Source: Candidatus Poribacteria bacterium | GTDB taxonomy: Bacteria; Poribacteria; WGA-4E; WGA-3G | Length of the DNA: 64,000 nt | NCBI GenBank assembly: GCA_028820845.1 | Contig: JAPPII010000011.1 | Location: forward strand, 61,927-125,926 | Direction of reading: 5' to 3' | Part shown: one piece after another, positions 7,153 through 14,528 of the stretch | How positions within the stretch are numbered: position 1 is the stretch's first letter | How the letters are laid out: each line of letters begins with the position of its first letter | Notes under the pieces: model-generated | The model's database searches: none | What the model was told of the DNA's origin: nothing | What the model saw: only the letters and a program-made list of their open reading frames with translations | Made by a program: the position numbers and the translations under genes

Positions 7153-8994
7153 CTAATCATCTTCGCGTTCACTCAGCAACTCGCCGCGGGCAAGACGTTC
7201 AGCATTCTCGGTAGACCATAAAATGTTCTTCATCAACTTTTGTGCCGTGATGTAACGGGTCGCTGCCAGCATGTGCATCCGCCGTTCTTCACTGTCTTCC
7301 GATAAATCGTAATGCCGAAACGCAACTTCCAGCACTTGGAACATGTGGAGCTCCGCATCCTCGCGCAGCAGGATGTGTGCGAGTGTTCGCTTCAACGCAT
7401 CGATGTCATGTCCCTCTTCGAGATATTGGTTCACCAGGATTTCTGCCTCGTACACCTTCTGGAAGTCCGCAAACTCTTGAAGTCTCGCTAACATTTTATC
7501 AGCAGACGCGTAAGTTTCATCCAGTCGCTGACCATGCCTTGGAATCCGGGCGGCGGGCATGTTCAACCAACGCAGATATGCCAAGAAGACCACACCGTGA
7601 AAAATCCCGCGCAGCAAATTCGTGCTCGGCGCATACGCAAAAGCCTTGTAGAGCGCGTGGGCATACGAGTAGATGTTCGCGACATCGTGCCAGTCCCCTT
7701 CGTTCTTCAGATGGAAACGAGCGGTACGAATCGCAGAAGCGTAGGTCATCGCACGGCAGATGTCTCTCGGATCCACACCAGCGCGTAGTTTCGCCTCGAC
7801 TATAGCGACAGTCGGTTCAAACTCGTCGCCGAGTAGCGTTTGTGTAAATGCGGAGATATCCAGTTCCGATGTGTTGGCTTGATTCTCTTCCCAGATACTA
7901 TCAAGTCGCTCAAAAACCGGTTCTAATACAGGCACTGCATCCGCCCATCGCGAAGTCTCTTCATGACGCGTTCGGCTGACGAGATCAACCACAATCGGAC
8001 GTAAAATCTCATGGGCACCTTCCCATTCGATGTAATCTAATGCCTCGAACATCTTGTTTGCAAAATCGAGGGCGTGTCCGTCGCCAGTGAAGTAGTAGTC
8101 GGTTGCTGCTGTGAAGACGAAATCCGCAATCACAGATTTTTCGTAGTCGCGGTCGTTGAGTGTCAGTAAGATGCGCTCCGCCGCGCCTGCGTGCCGTTTA
8201 TCAATGAAATAGCGGAACCACCGCATGAGCGTTTCGAGATCGTGTGCCTCGCTTACTTGCGGAAACGGTGCGCGATACGGACGTGAACTGCCAGTCGTTC
8301 GACGGCTAATCTGGCTCAACCCATGTACGAGAAATAGATTATGGTCTTTCGGGTCAATATCGTCCCATAGGTTCGCAGCGAGAGTGAGAATAGCAACACC
8401 TGATGACCAGCCTTCACTACTTTTATGTGCCCCGTAGTGAAGTCCTTGCTGAATGATCTCATTTGGGGTCGCTTTTGCATCTCGAAGTGCTGTAACAGCC
8501 TTGGCGATAAAGAAAGTGCTGCGGTCTTTAAGTCCCCGCTCAAGGGCACGCTTGCCGCGATCAATGACCCGTCGTTTTGCGGCTTCCCGCTCACCTTTGG
8601 CTAATCCGACATACAGGTAGCCATCATCTCTGAGTTCGACAGGAAACGCTTTCAGATCATCGCCAGATGCCAAAAAGCACCCTCCTGATTTGAGGTCGAA
8701 TTCCCAGTGATGCCAGTGGCAAATAAGGACACCGTCGCGGATACTGCCTTTCGACATCGGATACCCCATGTGTGGGCAACGGTTATCGACGGCGTAAAAT
8801 TTATCCTCAAACTTGAAAACCGCGAGGTGTGTACCGTTGACGTGAAAGGGTTTGCCTTCGAGGTCTTCAAAATCATCAGCGAGACAGAGCTGATGGTAAA
8901 CGAGTTCGGTTTCTTCCACCGCTTCTATCGGCAATTCTTCAATATGGATAGAACCGGCAGGGGTTTCTTGGGGAGTAAATGTTGAAGTCTGCAC
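7153..8994 (-). CDS. Rieske [2Fe-2S] domain protein with a long uncharacterised C-terminal domain
   Basis: 613 residues. The N-terminus (about 32-120) is a Rieske domain with the CxH-x16-CxxH cluster motif at Cys73, His75, Cys92 and His95 (NRCPHMGYPM and ICHWHHWEFD). The remaining 490 residues are helical and His-rich (HYGAHKSSEGWSSG, LFLVHGLSQI, MHMLAATRYI) with no family I can name. The order resembles an oxygenase or ferredoxin domain fused to its own catalytic or scaffold domain, but no mononuclear iron motif of ring-hydroxylating oxygenases is evident. The start is GTG 8994 with AGGAGG six bases upstream. A strong minus-strand promoter lies at 9034-9062. It is monocistronic and cytosolic, with no signal peptide. 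Confidence 0.75.
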   Translation of the reverse strand: MQTSTFTPQETPAGSIHIEELPIEAVEETELVYHQLCLADDFEDLEGKPFHVNGTHLAVFKFEDKFYAVDNRCPHMGYPMSKGSIRDGVLICHWHHWEFDLKSGGCFLASGDDLKAFPVELRDDGYLYVGLAKGEREAAKRRVIDRGKRALERGLKDRSTFFIAKAVTALRDAKATPNEIIQQGLHYGAHKSSEGWSSGVAILTLAANLWDDIDPKDHNLFLVHGLSQISRRTTGSSRPYRAPFPQVSEAHDLETLMRWFRYFIDKRHAGAAERILLTLNDRDYEKSVIADFVFTAATDYYFTGDGHALDFANKMFEALDYIEWEGAHEILRPIVVDLVSRTRHEETSRWADAVPVLEPVFERLDSIWEENQANTSELDISAFTQTLLGDEFEPTVAIVEAKLRAGVDPRDICRAMTYASAIRTARFHLKNEGDWHDVANIYSYAHALYKAFAYAPSTNLLRGIFHGVVFLAYLRWLNMPAARIPRHGQRLDETYASADKMLARLQEFADFQKVYEAEILVNQYLEEGHDIDALKRTLAHILLREDAELHMFQVLEVAFRHYDLSEDSEERRMHMLAATRYITAQKLMKNILWSTENAERLARGELLSEREDD

Positions 8995-9033
8995 AATCGA
9001 CCTCCTAAAGTTTGATGTTCAAGTGTTGCACAT

Positions 9034-9062
9034 TTTATACCACGTTTTTATGTAAATGTCAA
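9034..9062 (-). promoter_or_regulatory. Sigma70-type promoter for the Rieske gene
   Basis: On the minus strand: TTGACA (9062-9057), a 17-base spacer, then TATAAA (9039-9034), 40 bases before the GTG start. The -35 is perfect and the -10 has five of six consensus bases. Confidence 0.7.
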
Positions 9063-9098
9063 GTCTATTTTTTGATTTTTTGCTGAGATAGAAATTTC

Positions 9099-9127
9099 TT
9101 GGTTGTGCCATAACTTTGTGATATACT
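9099..9127 (+). promoter_or_regulatory. Possible promoter for the metallophosphoesterase gene
   Basis: TTGGTT (9099-9104), 17 bases, then TATACT (9122-9127). The -35 is weak. It is divergent from the Rieske promoter in a 182-base intergenic region. Confidence 0.45.
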
Positions 9128-9176
9128 ACGGGTACTATACTGCTCTATCGCATATTTGAAGGAGATTTCAAATCAG

Positions 9177-10982
9177 ATGCATCCCATATATAGACAGGTT
9201 GTACAATCTTGGAAACCCACAAGTATTGCCGGAATTGCTGCAGTACTTATCTTGTCGTTTGCCATTCTCGCTACAAGTACCGCACAAACGCCTACAGTCG
9301 CAGAGCGCTTGCAAAGCCCCGAGCGGATGCCGATTGTTGAACGACCTTTTACAACGGATCCAGATAAGTTCACCTTCGCTATTATCGGTGATAAAACGGG
9401 GGGCGGTTTGGATAAATGGCACGTATTTGACCGGGCGATCGACGAAATCAATGTCCTGAAACCCGACTTCGCCATCATGGTTGGGGATTTAATACAAGGA
9501 TATACCAGCGATGTGGCGCAGGTTGAAGCGGAGTGGAAAGAATTTTGGCAGCACCAATCCGATTTGATAATCCCGTTTCTGCCCCTGCCTGGCAACCACG
9601 ATATTACAAATCGAGTCATGTACGACTATTGGCAAAAACACCTCGGACGTACCTATTCCGCGTTTACCTATAAAGGCTGTCTATTTCTCCTACTCAACAC
9701 GGAAGAGAGACACAGTCTACCTGAAAGCAGTGAAGGCTGGACAGGCACGTGGTTCGGCGATGCACAGATCGCATACATAACCGACGAATTGGCGGAACAC
9801 AAAAATGTGCGTCATACGTTTGTTATGTTGCACAAACCCGCCTGGCTCCACGAAAACTCCGGTTGGTCTCAGGTTGAGGATGCACTCGCCGATCGGGCGT
9901 ACACTGTGTTCGCCGGACACTACCATAACTTGACGTTACACACCCGCAACGACCGACGATACTTCGTACTCGGCGCAACAGGGGGTGGGTTCACAGAACG
10001 AGAAGCACGCATCGCAGGTGCTTTTGACCACTACAGTATTGTGACGGTAGATGGAAACGAAATTAACGTCGCCATTGTTGAACCCGGAAACATCTATCCT
10101 GCGGATTTCTCGACTGCTGAACTCAAAAAGAAGTTGAGAGATATAATCACACTTCAGCCATACCTTGAAATCGAATCGGAGTCCCCAATGTCTGAGGGGA
10201 GGCTTGACCTTGCTTTGAAAAATGGTTTAGAAAAACAGGTCGAGGTTGACCTCATTTTCCATTCGAGTGAAAACTGGCAGACAGCACCGAATGAACTTAC
10301 ATTTCTGCTCAAGCCGGGACAGGACGTAATTGGAAGTGTTGTGCTCTCTGCACCATCGGATACCTTTTTGCCCCTACCGACCTACGAGTATTCTATTCTG
10401 TACGGTGGCGAGCAGCTATACCGCCGTACGGAAATGGTTTATCCCGTCAATCCATCGGAGATGCAGATGATTACCGATTGGGCACTCCTCGGTCCCTTCA
10501 CTCTTGATGTAACGGAGGAAATCGCTGCCTCGAATACCGTTCCACCAGACTTCGCTGATGCTCAGCTGCCGACCTATGACAAATCTCTTGATAAAACCTA
10601 TCAAGGGAAGCACGGAGACATTCAGTGGCAAGAGCATCATGTTGAATCAGGACGGGTCAACTTAGATGTAGTGCTCAATAAACCGGAGTGGTCGTCTGCT
10701 TACGGCGTAACCCGCATCAAAAGCCCTGACGCACGACAGGTTTTTGCACAGGTTCGCTGGTGGAGCAATCTCGGTAGGCTCTTTGTCAACGGTGTTGAGA
10801 TAAATCTCGCAGCAACACCCGGAGAGCATCTGTTTTACGGTAGAGCCTATGTTGAATTACCGCTAAAAGCCGGATGGAATACCATAACTGTCCATTCAGG
10901 AGACTACACGGGTGGGTGGAGTTACCAGATGGCGGTTGATAATACGACAAACGCACTCGAATTTAGTAGCAACTCGGATTAA
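9177..10982 (+). CDS. Secreted calcineurin-like metallophosphoesterase
   Basis: 601 residues from ATG 9177. A membrane-spanning signal segment (SIAGIAAVLILSFAILAT) is followed by AQTPTV, pointing to export. The metallophosphoesterase motifs appear in order: FAIIGDKTGG (first motif, with Lys where many have His), FAIMVGDLIQ, LPGNHDI, VMLHKPAW and FAGHYHN (GHxH). The phosphatase core ends near residue 290. The rest (about 300 residues) is beta-rich and probably includes Ig- or jelly-roll-type modules. AAGGAG at 9159-9164 is 12 bases before the ATG, longer than usual, and TTG 9156 is an alternative start. The role is probably periplasmic or extracellular phosphate ester hydrolysis. The substrate is unknown. 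Stands alone. Confidence 0.82.
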   Translation: MHPIYRQVVQSWKPTSIAGIAAVLILSFAILATSTAQTPTVAERLQSPERMPIVERPFTTDPDKFTFAIIGDKTGGGLDKWHVFDRAIDEINVLKPDFAIMVGDLIQGYTSDVAQVEAEWKEFWQHQSDLIIPFLPLPGNHDITNRVMYDYWQKHLGRTYSAFTYKGCLFLLLNTEERHSLPESSEGWTGTWFGDAQIAYITDELAEHKNVRHTFVMLHKPAWLHENSGWSQVEDALADRAYTVFAGHYHNLTLHTRNDRRYFVLGATGGGFTEREARIAGAFDHYSIVTVDGNEINVAIVEPGNIYPADFSTAELKKKLRDIITLQPYLEIESESPMSEGRLDLALKNGLEKQVEVDLIFHSSENWQTAPNELTFLLKPGQDVIGSVVLSAPSDTFLPLPTYEYSILYGGEQLYRRTEMVYPVNPSEMQMITDWALLGPFTLDVTEEIAASNTVPPDFADAQLPTYDKSLDKTYQGKHGDIQWQEHHVESGRVNLDVVLNKPEWSSAYGVTRIKSPDARQVFAQVRWWSNLGRLFVNGVEINLAATPGEHLFYGRAYVELPLKAGWNTITVHSGDYTGGWSYQMAVDNTTNALEFSSNSD

Positions 10983-11029
10983 AACACTTTCAACCCGATA
11001 GGCGCGATTTTCCAACGTCATTGCTTTTC

Positions 11030-11184
11030 ACCTTGAGTTGGTAGGCGAGGTTTCTAACCTCGCCGGTCGTCCCTTATGAATTTTACCTTGAGTTGGTAGG
11101 CGAGGTTTCTAACCTCGCCGGTCGTCCCTTATGAATTTTACCTTGAGTTGGTAGGCGAGGTTTCTAACCTCGCCGGTCGTCCCT
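11030..11184. repeat. Tandem 55-base repeat, 2.8 copies, each with a GAGGTTTCTAACCTC hairpin
   Basis: Units begin at 11030, 11085 and 11140 with ACCTTGAGTTGG. Each carries the perfect palindromic arms GGCGAGGTT/AACCTCGCC around TCT, then GGTCGTCCCTTATGAA. The units are essentially identical. They fill the 319-base gap between the phosphoesterase and HD genes apart from a promoter. The core hairpin matches the units at 2191-2296, but the linker differs. Confidence 0.85.
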
Positions 11185-11232
11185 GAGGGATCACGCTAAT
11201 CCGTAAATAGCCTACACCAAAATCCTTCAAAC

Positions 11233-11261
11233 TTGACAAAATGTTCTCCCTACGCTATACT
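11233..11261 (+). promoter_or_regulatory. Sigma70-type promoter for the HD oxygenase gene
   Basis: A perfect TTGACA (11233-11238), a 17-base spacer and TATACT (11256-11261), 40 bases before the ATG at 11302. Confidence 0.7.
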
Positions 11262-11301
11262 TACACACAAGATGACCTCCTTTAAGGAAAAGTGGTGAAT
11301 C

Positions 11302-11934
11302 ATGGTTTTTGATAACAAATTTCAGATTTCAAGCGACATTGAAAAGTACATTGACTCGCGTCTGGCAGAGGGTATGAGAAGCGGAACAGCGGAGCAAAAG
11401 ATTGATACATTGTTCGGCTACATGGAAGACCGTGGACAGTCGTTTTATGATGAGGTCGTGACGCAATTAGAACATGCCCTCCAATGCGCTGCCCTTGCAC
11501 AGCAGAGCAACGCAGCTTCGACGCTGATTACAGGTGCATTGCTCCACGACATCGGGCATATCATTTTAGATAAACACAGTGCCCGCGAGGCTTTTTTGAA
11601 TACAGACCTGAATCACGAGGAGGTCGGCGCGCAATATCTGCAACCCTTTTTCCCGGAAGCCGTCACGACCCCTATCCGGCTGCATGTGCCAGCAAAAAGG
11701 TACCTATGTACAACCGATCCCTCTTATTGGGACGGGTTATCCGAAGCCTCAAAAAGGAGTCTCAAACTTCAGGGCGGTAACATGTCAGACGAGGAGCGAA
11801 AAGCGTTTGAACGGATTCCGTATTTCGAGGATGGACTCACTTTACGGCGATGGGACGATCTCGCAAAGGTGAAGGGTTTGGAAATCGCAGGTTTAGAGAC
11901 CTACCGAGACATCGTACAACAGTGCCTCGTGTAA
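11302..11934 (+). CDS. HD-domain protein of the PhnZ type (putative phosphonate-cleaving diiron oxygenase)
   Basis: 210 residues. HD-superfamily metal ligands are His58, His82-Asp83 (ALLHDIGH), His105 (NHEEVG), His128 (IRLHVPAKRYL) and Asp185 or Asp186 (RRWDDL). Lys132 and Glu51 fall where PhnZ has its substrate-contact Lys and Glu. The block KRYLCTTDP...LSEASKRSLKLQGG..M is characteristic of the phosphonate-associated HDIG proteins. PhnZ uses a mixed-valence diiron centre to cleave the C-P bond of a 1-hydroxyphosphonate made by an Fe/2-oxoglutarate partner, PhnY. Family assignment is solid and the substrate is inferred. No phosphonate transporter lies nearby, but four 2-oxoglutarate oxygenases lie 4-8 kb upstream. 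It has its own promoter. Confidence 0.78.
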   Translation: MVFDNKFQISSDIEKYIDSRLAEGMRSGTAEQKIDTLFGYMEDRGQSFYDEVVTQLEHALQCAALAQQSNAASTLITGALLHDIGHIILDKHSAREAFLNTDLNHEEVGAQYLQPFFPEAVTTPIRLHVPAKRYLCTTDPSYWDGLSEASKRSLKLQGGNMSDEERKAFERIPYFEDGLTLRRWDDLAKVKGLEIAGLETYRDIVQQCLV

Positions 11935-11965
11935 AATCCAATATAAGAGTATCCTAACCCACGCG

Positions 11966-11990
11966 GTAGGTGCGGTTTCCTAACCGCACT
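11966..11990. repeat. GCGGTTTCCTAACCGC palindromic repeat (more copies at 12785-12810 and 56773-56798)
   Basis: GGTAGGTGCGGTTTCCTAACCGCACT has arms TGCGGTT/AACCGCA. The copy at 12785-12810 differs by one base in the loop. The family shares the GGTAGG(T/C)G lead-in with the GAGGTTTCTAACCTC repeats, and compensatory changes in both arms keep the hairpin. Confidence 0.7.
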
Positions 11991-12077
11991 AAATAGCATC
12001 TTCTGTAGGAGCGAGTGTTTTTGCTTGGGTATTTCTTCACGCTCGCGATCTTAATAAAAATCGTAGGAGTATGAAAC

Positions 12078-12755
12078 ATGAGTTACGACACAATCGAATC
12101 CAAATTCATCGCAACGCCGGAAAAAGGCGAAGTTTCTTCAATCCTGATACGTCCAGACAACGCGAAATGGCTACTCGTCCTCGGACACGGTGCGGGTACA
12201 AATATGCGCCATTCGACCCTCCAAACCATCGCCGAACGGTTAGCAGATATAGGCATCGCAACCTTCCGTTACCAGTTCCCATACATGGAGCGCGGAGGCG
12301 GGGGCAGGGAGTCAGAGGCAGTCGCACTCCAAACCGTTCGATCTGCTGCCGCTGCTGCACACGCAGCCGCAAGCGATGTATCCATCCTCGTCGGTGGACA
12401 CTCTTATAGCGGACGCATGTCCTCAATGTCCGCAGCCAAGGAACCCATTGAGCATGTCAAAGGTCTCGTATTTTTCGCATTCCCGCTGCACCCATCTGGC
12501 AGAGAAGGCACAGAGCGCGCTGAACACCTTACTGATGTCACTATCCCGATGCTCTTCCTCTCTGGGACCCGCGATAAATTAGCAGTCCTTGAGCTATTAG
12601 AACCCGTCTGCGAAAAGTTAGGCGACAAGGCAACCTTACATCTATTGGACACAGCAGACCATGGCTTCAAAGTCCTCAAACGCCGTAAAACCGAAGAAGA
12701 CGTATTCGTAGAAATGGCACGGGTTATTAGTGAGTGGGTTGAAACACTGAATTGA
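12078..12755 (+). CDS. Alpha/beta hydrolase, KANL3/Tex30-like
   Basis: 225 residues, a compact alpha/beta hydrolase of the usual length for this family. The nucleophile elbow is GGHSYSGRM (Ser near residue 110), the acid is probably Asp in SGTRDKLA, and the His is in TADHGFKV. The oxyanion loop LGHGAGTNM is typical of the KANL3/Tex30 dienelactone-hydrolase-like group. No signal peptide, so it is cytosolic. The ATG at 12078 has TAGGAG nine bases upstream. It is a single gene flanked by palindromic repeats on both sides. The substrate, likely an ester or thioester, is unknown. Confidence 0.82.
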   Translation: MSYDTIESKFIATPEKGEVSSILIRPDNAKWLLVLGHGAGTNMRHSTLQTIAERLADIGIATFRYQFPYMERGGGGRESEAVALQTVRSAAAAAHAAASDVSILVGGHSYSGRMSSMSAAKEPIEHVKGLVFFAFPLHPSGREGTERAEHLTDVTIPMLFLSGTRDKLAVLELLEPVCEKLGDKATLHLLDTADHGFKVLKRRKTEEDVFVEMARVISEWVETLN

Positions 12756-12915
12756 TAACTACTATAATCCTCATCTCCAAATTCGGTAGGTGCGGTTTCC
12801 CAACCGCACCGGATCCCTCCTAAACGCTACTCTTCACTTCTGCTTCCATAGTGATATTCCTAATTTCTAATGGGCGTGTAAAGTGTTGACGCGCGATTAT
12901 TAAAAGTGCTGCACT

Positions 12916-13222
12916 GTAGCATAGCCTGTTAGGCTGTGCCAAGTATTTCCCAATCAGTCAAACCCATGCCATTCCCGAAAATCCATGATTCAGACAATAA
13001 TTGACAAATATTTATACACCCATTTCTAACTTCTCCTATAGTTTGGACGATTTCTGTGAAGCTAATGCTCATTTTCAAAGCGTTTCTGATTTTTCTTCAA
13101 GTTCCATAGAAAAACCCAACTCGTACAAAAATAAACGCAAATGGAAGAAGGCACAAGCCCCAGAGGGGCGGAATGTCTATAGAAATACCATTGGTCCCAG
13201 GTAATAAAGCCCCAGCGGGGCG
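12916..13222. repeat. Intergenic repeat cluster: CTGTTAG hairpin and two AGCCCCAGNGGGGCG units
   Basis: 12916-12940 is GTAGCATAGCC..TGTTAGG..TGTGCC, a compensated variant of the hairpin in the MITE. AGCCCCAGAGGGGCG (13156-13170) and AGCCCCAGCGGGGCG (13208-13222) are two copies of another palindrome, each followed by a related A/T-rich tail ending in TGT(C/G)TAT. These, the repeat at 12785-12810 and a promoter account for the 657-base gap. No convincing gene was seen in it. Confidence 0.6.
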
Positions 13223-13268
13223 ATATGTGTATCCCATTTAAAATTGTCAAAGTTTAGTAATTTCTCAC

Positions 13269-13297
13269 TTGACTTTGCTTAACAGATGTATTATACT
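13269..13297 (+). promoter_or_regulatory. Sigma70-type promoter for the STAND defence gene
   Basis: TTGACT (13269-13274), 17 bases, TATACT (13292-13297), 115 bases before the preferred start at 13413. Confidence 0.6.
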
Positions 13298-13412
13298 TTA
13301 GTCAAGCAATCGGTGGCACGTCGACGGTTAAAATAACTTACTGTTGGTAGTAGAATGTTGCGTAATCACCTCCTAATTTAACCTTCTTTCAGTGTCGAGT
13401 TATGGGGAAAAA

Positions 13413-14528
13413 ATGGCAAGGAAAAAGCGAAAAAGAAAACCCTTAAAAGCAAATCCCAAGCGTCAAGCAGATGCCCAGTTAAGAGGATACCTCTATCAAA
13501 TCTGGCACAGCGTGAATGCTTGGTTGGATCTTGCTGATGGTGAGATACTCTATCTGGAAGGTGCAGAAGACTTTGACCTCTTATCAAATGATACTGACAC
13601 GGCAACACAAGTTAAACACACACAACGTCCTATAACGCTCAGATCTCAAGAGGTGAATGACGCAATCAACAACTTTTGGGAATTGCAGACTGACAATCCA
13701 GATCGACGTGTGAAATTCCGTTTTCTCACACGATCTAAGATTGGAAAAGAGACACGCAGCTCATTTGGAAAAGGGCATTCGGGTCTTGAAGTATGGAGCC
13801 GTTGTTCCGATGATGAACCAGCTATCAAAAAAATATCAGACTTTTTACAAACTGATGGAAAAATATCAGGGGAGGTAAAAGATTTTCTGAAGGGGTCATC
13901 ACCTCAAGAGATTCATGAACAACTCATTGAACCTATTACTTGGGAAACGGGCAGTAAAGATGCCAGTTTTGTTGAAAAATCCATAAGTGACAAACTGGTT
14001 CTTCACGGTAATCGACAACCTATTCCAATCCCGCCTTCTGATGCCAAGAAAGTCGTCGATCATCTTCTCAAAGAAGCCTTAACAGTGGCAACACAAGAAG
14101 AAAATCGTGAACTTACCAAAGTTCGATTCCTTGAAATTTTCGAGGATCAAACAACGCAGAAGGTTCCGATTCAGCATTTGCAGCGTCTGCAAATGCTGGC
14201 GACACGGACCATACCAGCCAATAATACAAACGCGGCATTTAGCGCAGGTTCATCCGATATTACGATTCAATCTTACCATCATATACAAACTGATATACCT
14301 CCGATCTATCTTGATGTTGTTGTTCCGAGGACAGAACTACTCACAGATATCCAAACTAAACTCCAATCTGACGGTATGGTCGTAATCCAAGGAGGCGTGG
14401 ACACAGGCAAAACAACCCTCGCAAAATTGACCGCAAATGCTATAGATACCGATTGGTTTTGGCTGAAATTTACAGATAAAGAAGCATCTCAGATTGTTCA
14501 GACCTACAGCAACTTGCTGATGCAGTAA
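13413..14528 (+). CDS. Avs-like STAND defence protein, N-terminal part (Cap4/DUF4297-type nuclease and P-loop), frameshifted
   Basis: 371 residues before a premature stop. After a Lys/Arg-rich start, residues 20-120 resemble the Cap4/DUF4297 dsDNA endonuclease fold: RGYLYQIWHSVNAWLDL, then EGAEDFDLL and ATQVKHTQ, giving a Glu/Asp plus QxK active-site pattern of the PD-(D/E)xK class. A linker leads to the Walker A motif VVIQGGVDTGKTTLA near residue 320. Translation then stops at 14526-14528. The Walker B motif and the rest continue in another frame, so one base is missing near 14500. The ATG at 13413 is preferred over an upstream in-frame start at 13392. Antiviral function is inferred from architecture. 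Confidence 0.72.
   Translation: MARKKRKRKPLKANPKRQADAQLRGYLYQIWHSVNAWLDLADGEILYLEGAEDFDLLSNDTDTATQVKHTQRPITLRSQEVNDAINNFWELQTDNPDRRVKFRFLTRSKIGKETRSSFGKGHSGLEVWSRCSDDEPAIKKISDFLQTDGKISGEVKDFLKGSSPQEIHEQLIEPITWETGSKDASFVEKSISDKLVLHGNRQPIPIPPSDAKKVVDHLLKEALTVATQEENRELTKVRFLEIFEDQTTQKVPIQHLQRLQMLATRTIPANNTNAAFSAGSSDITIQSYHHIQTDIPPIYLDVVVPRTELLTDIQTKLQSDGMVVIQGGVDTGKTTLAKLTANAIDTDWFWLKFTDKEASQIVQTYSNLLMQ

Noticed and set aside
7377..7805. Plus-strand 142-residue frame inside the Rieske gene
   Set aside because: It is antisense to a clearly conserved coding sequence, has atypical composition (Arg/His/Ser-rich) and no ribosome site.
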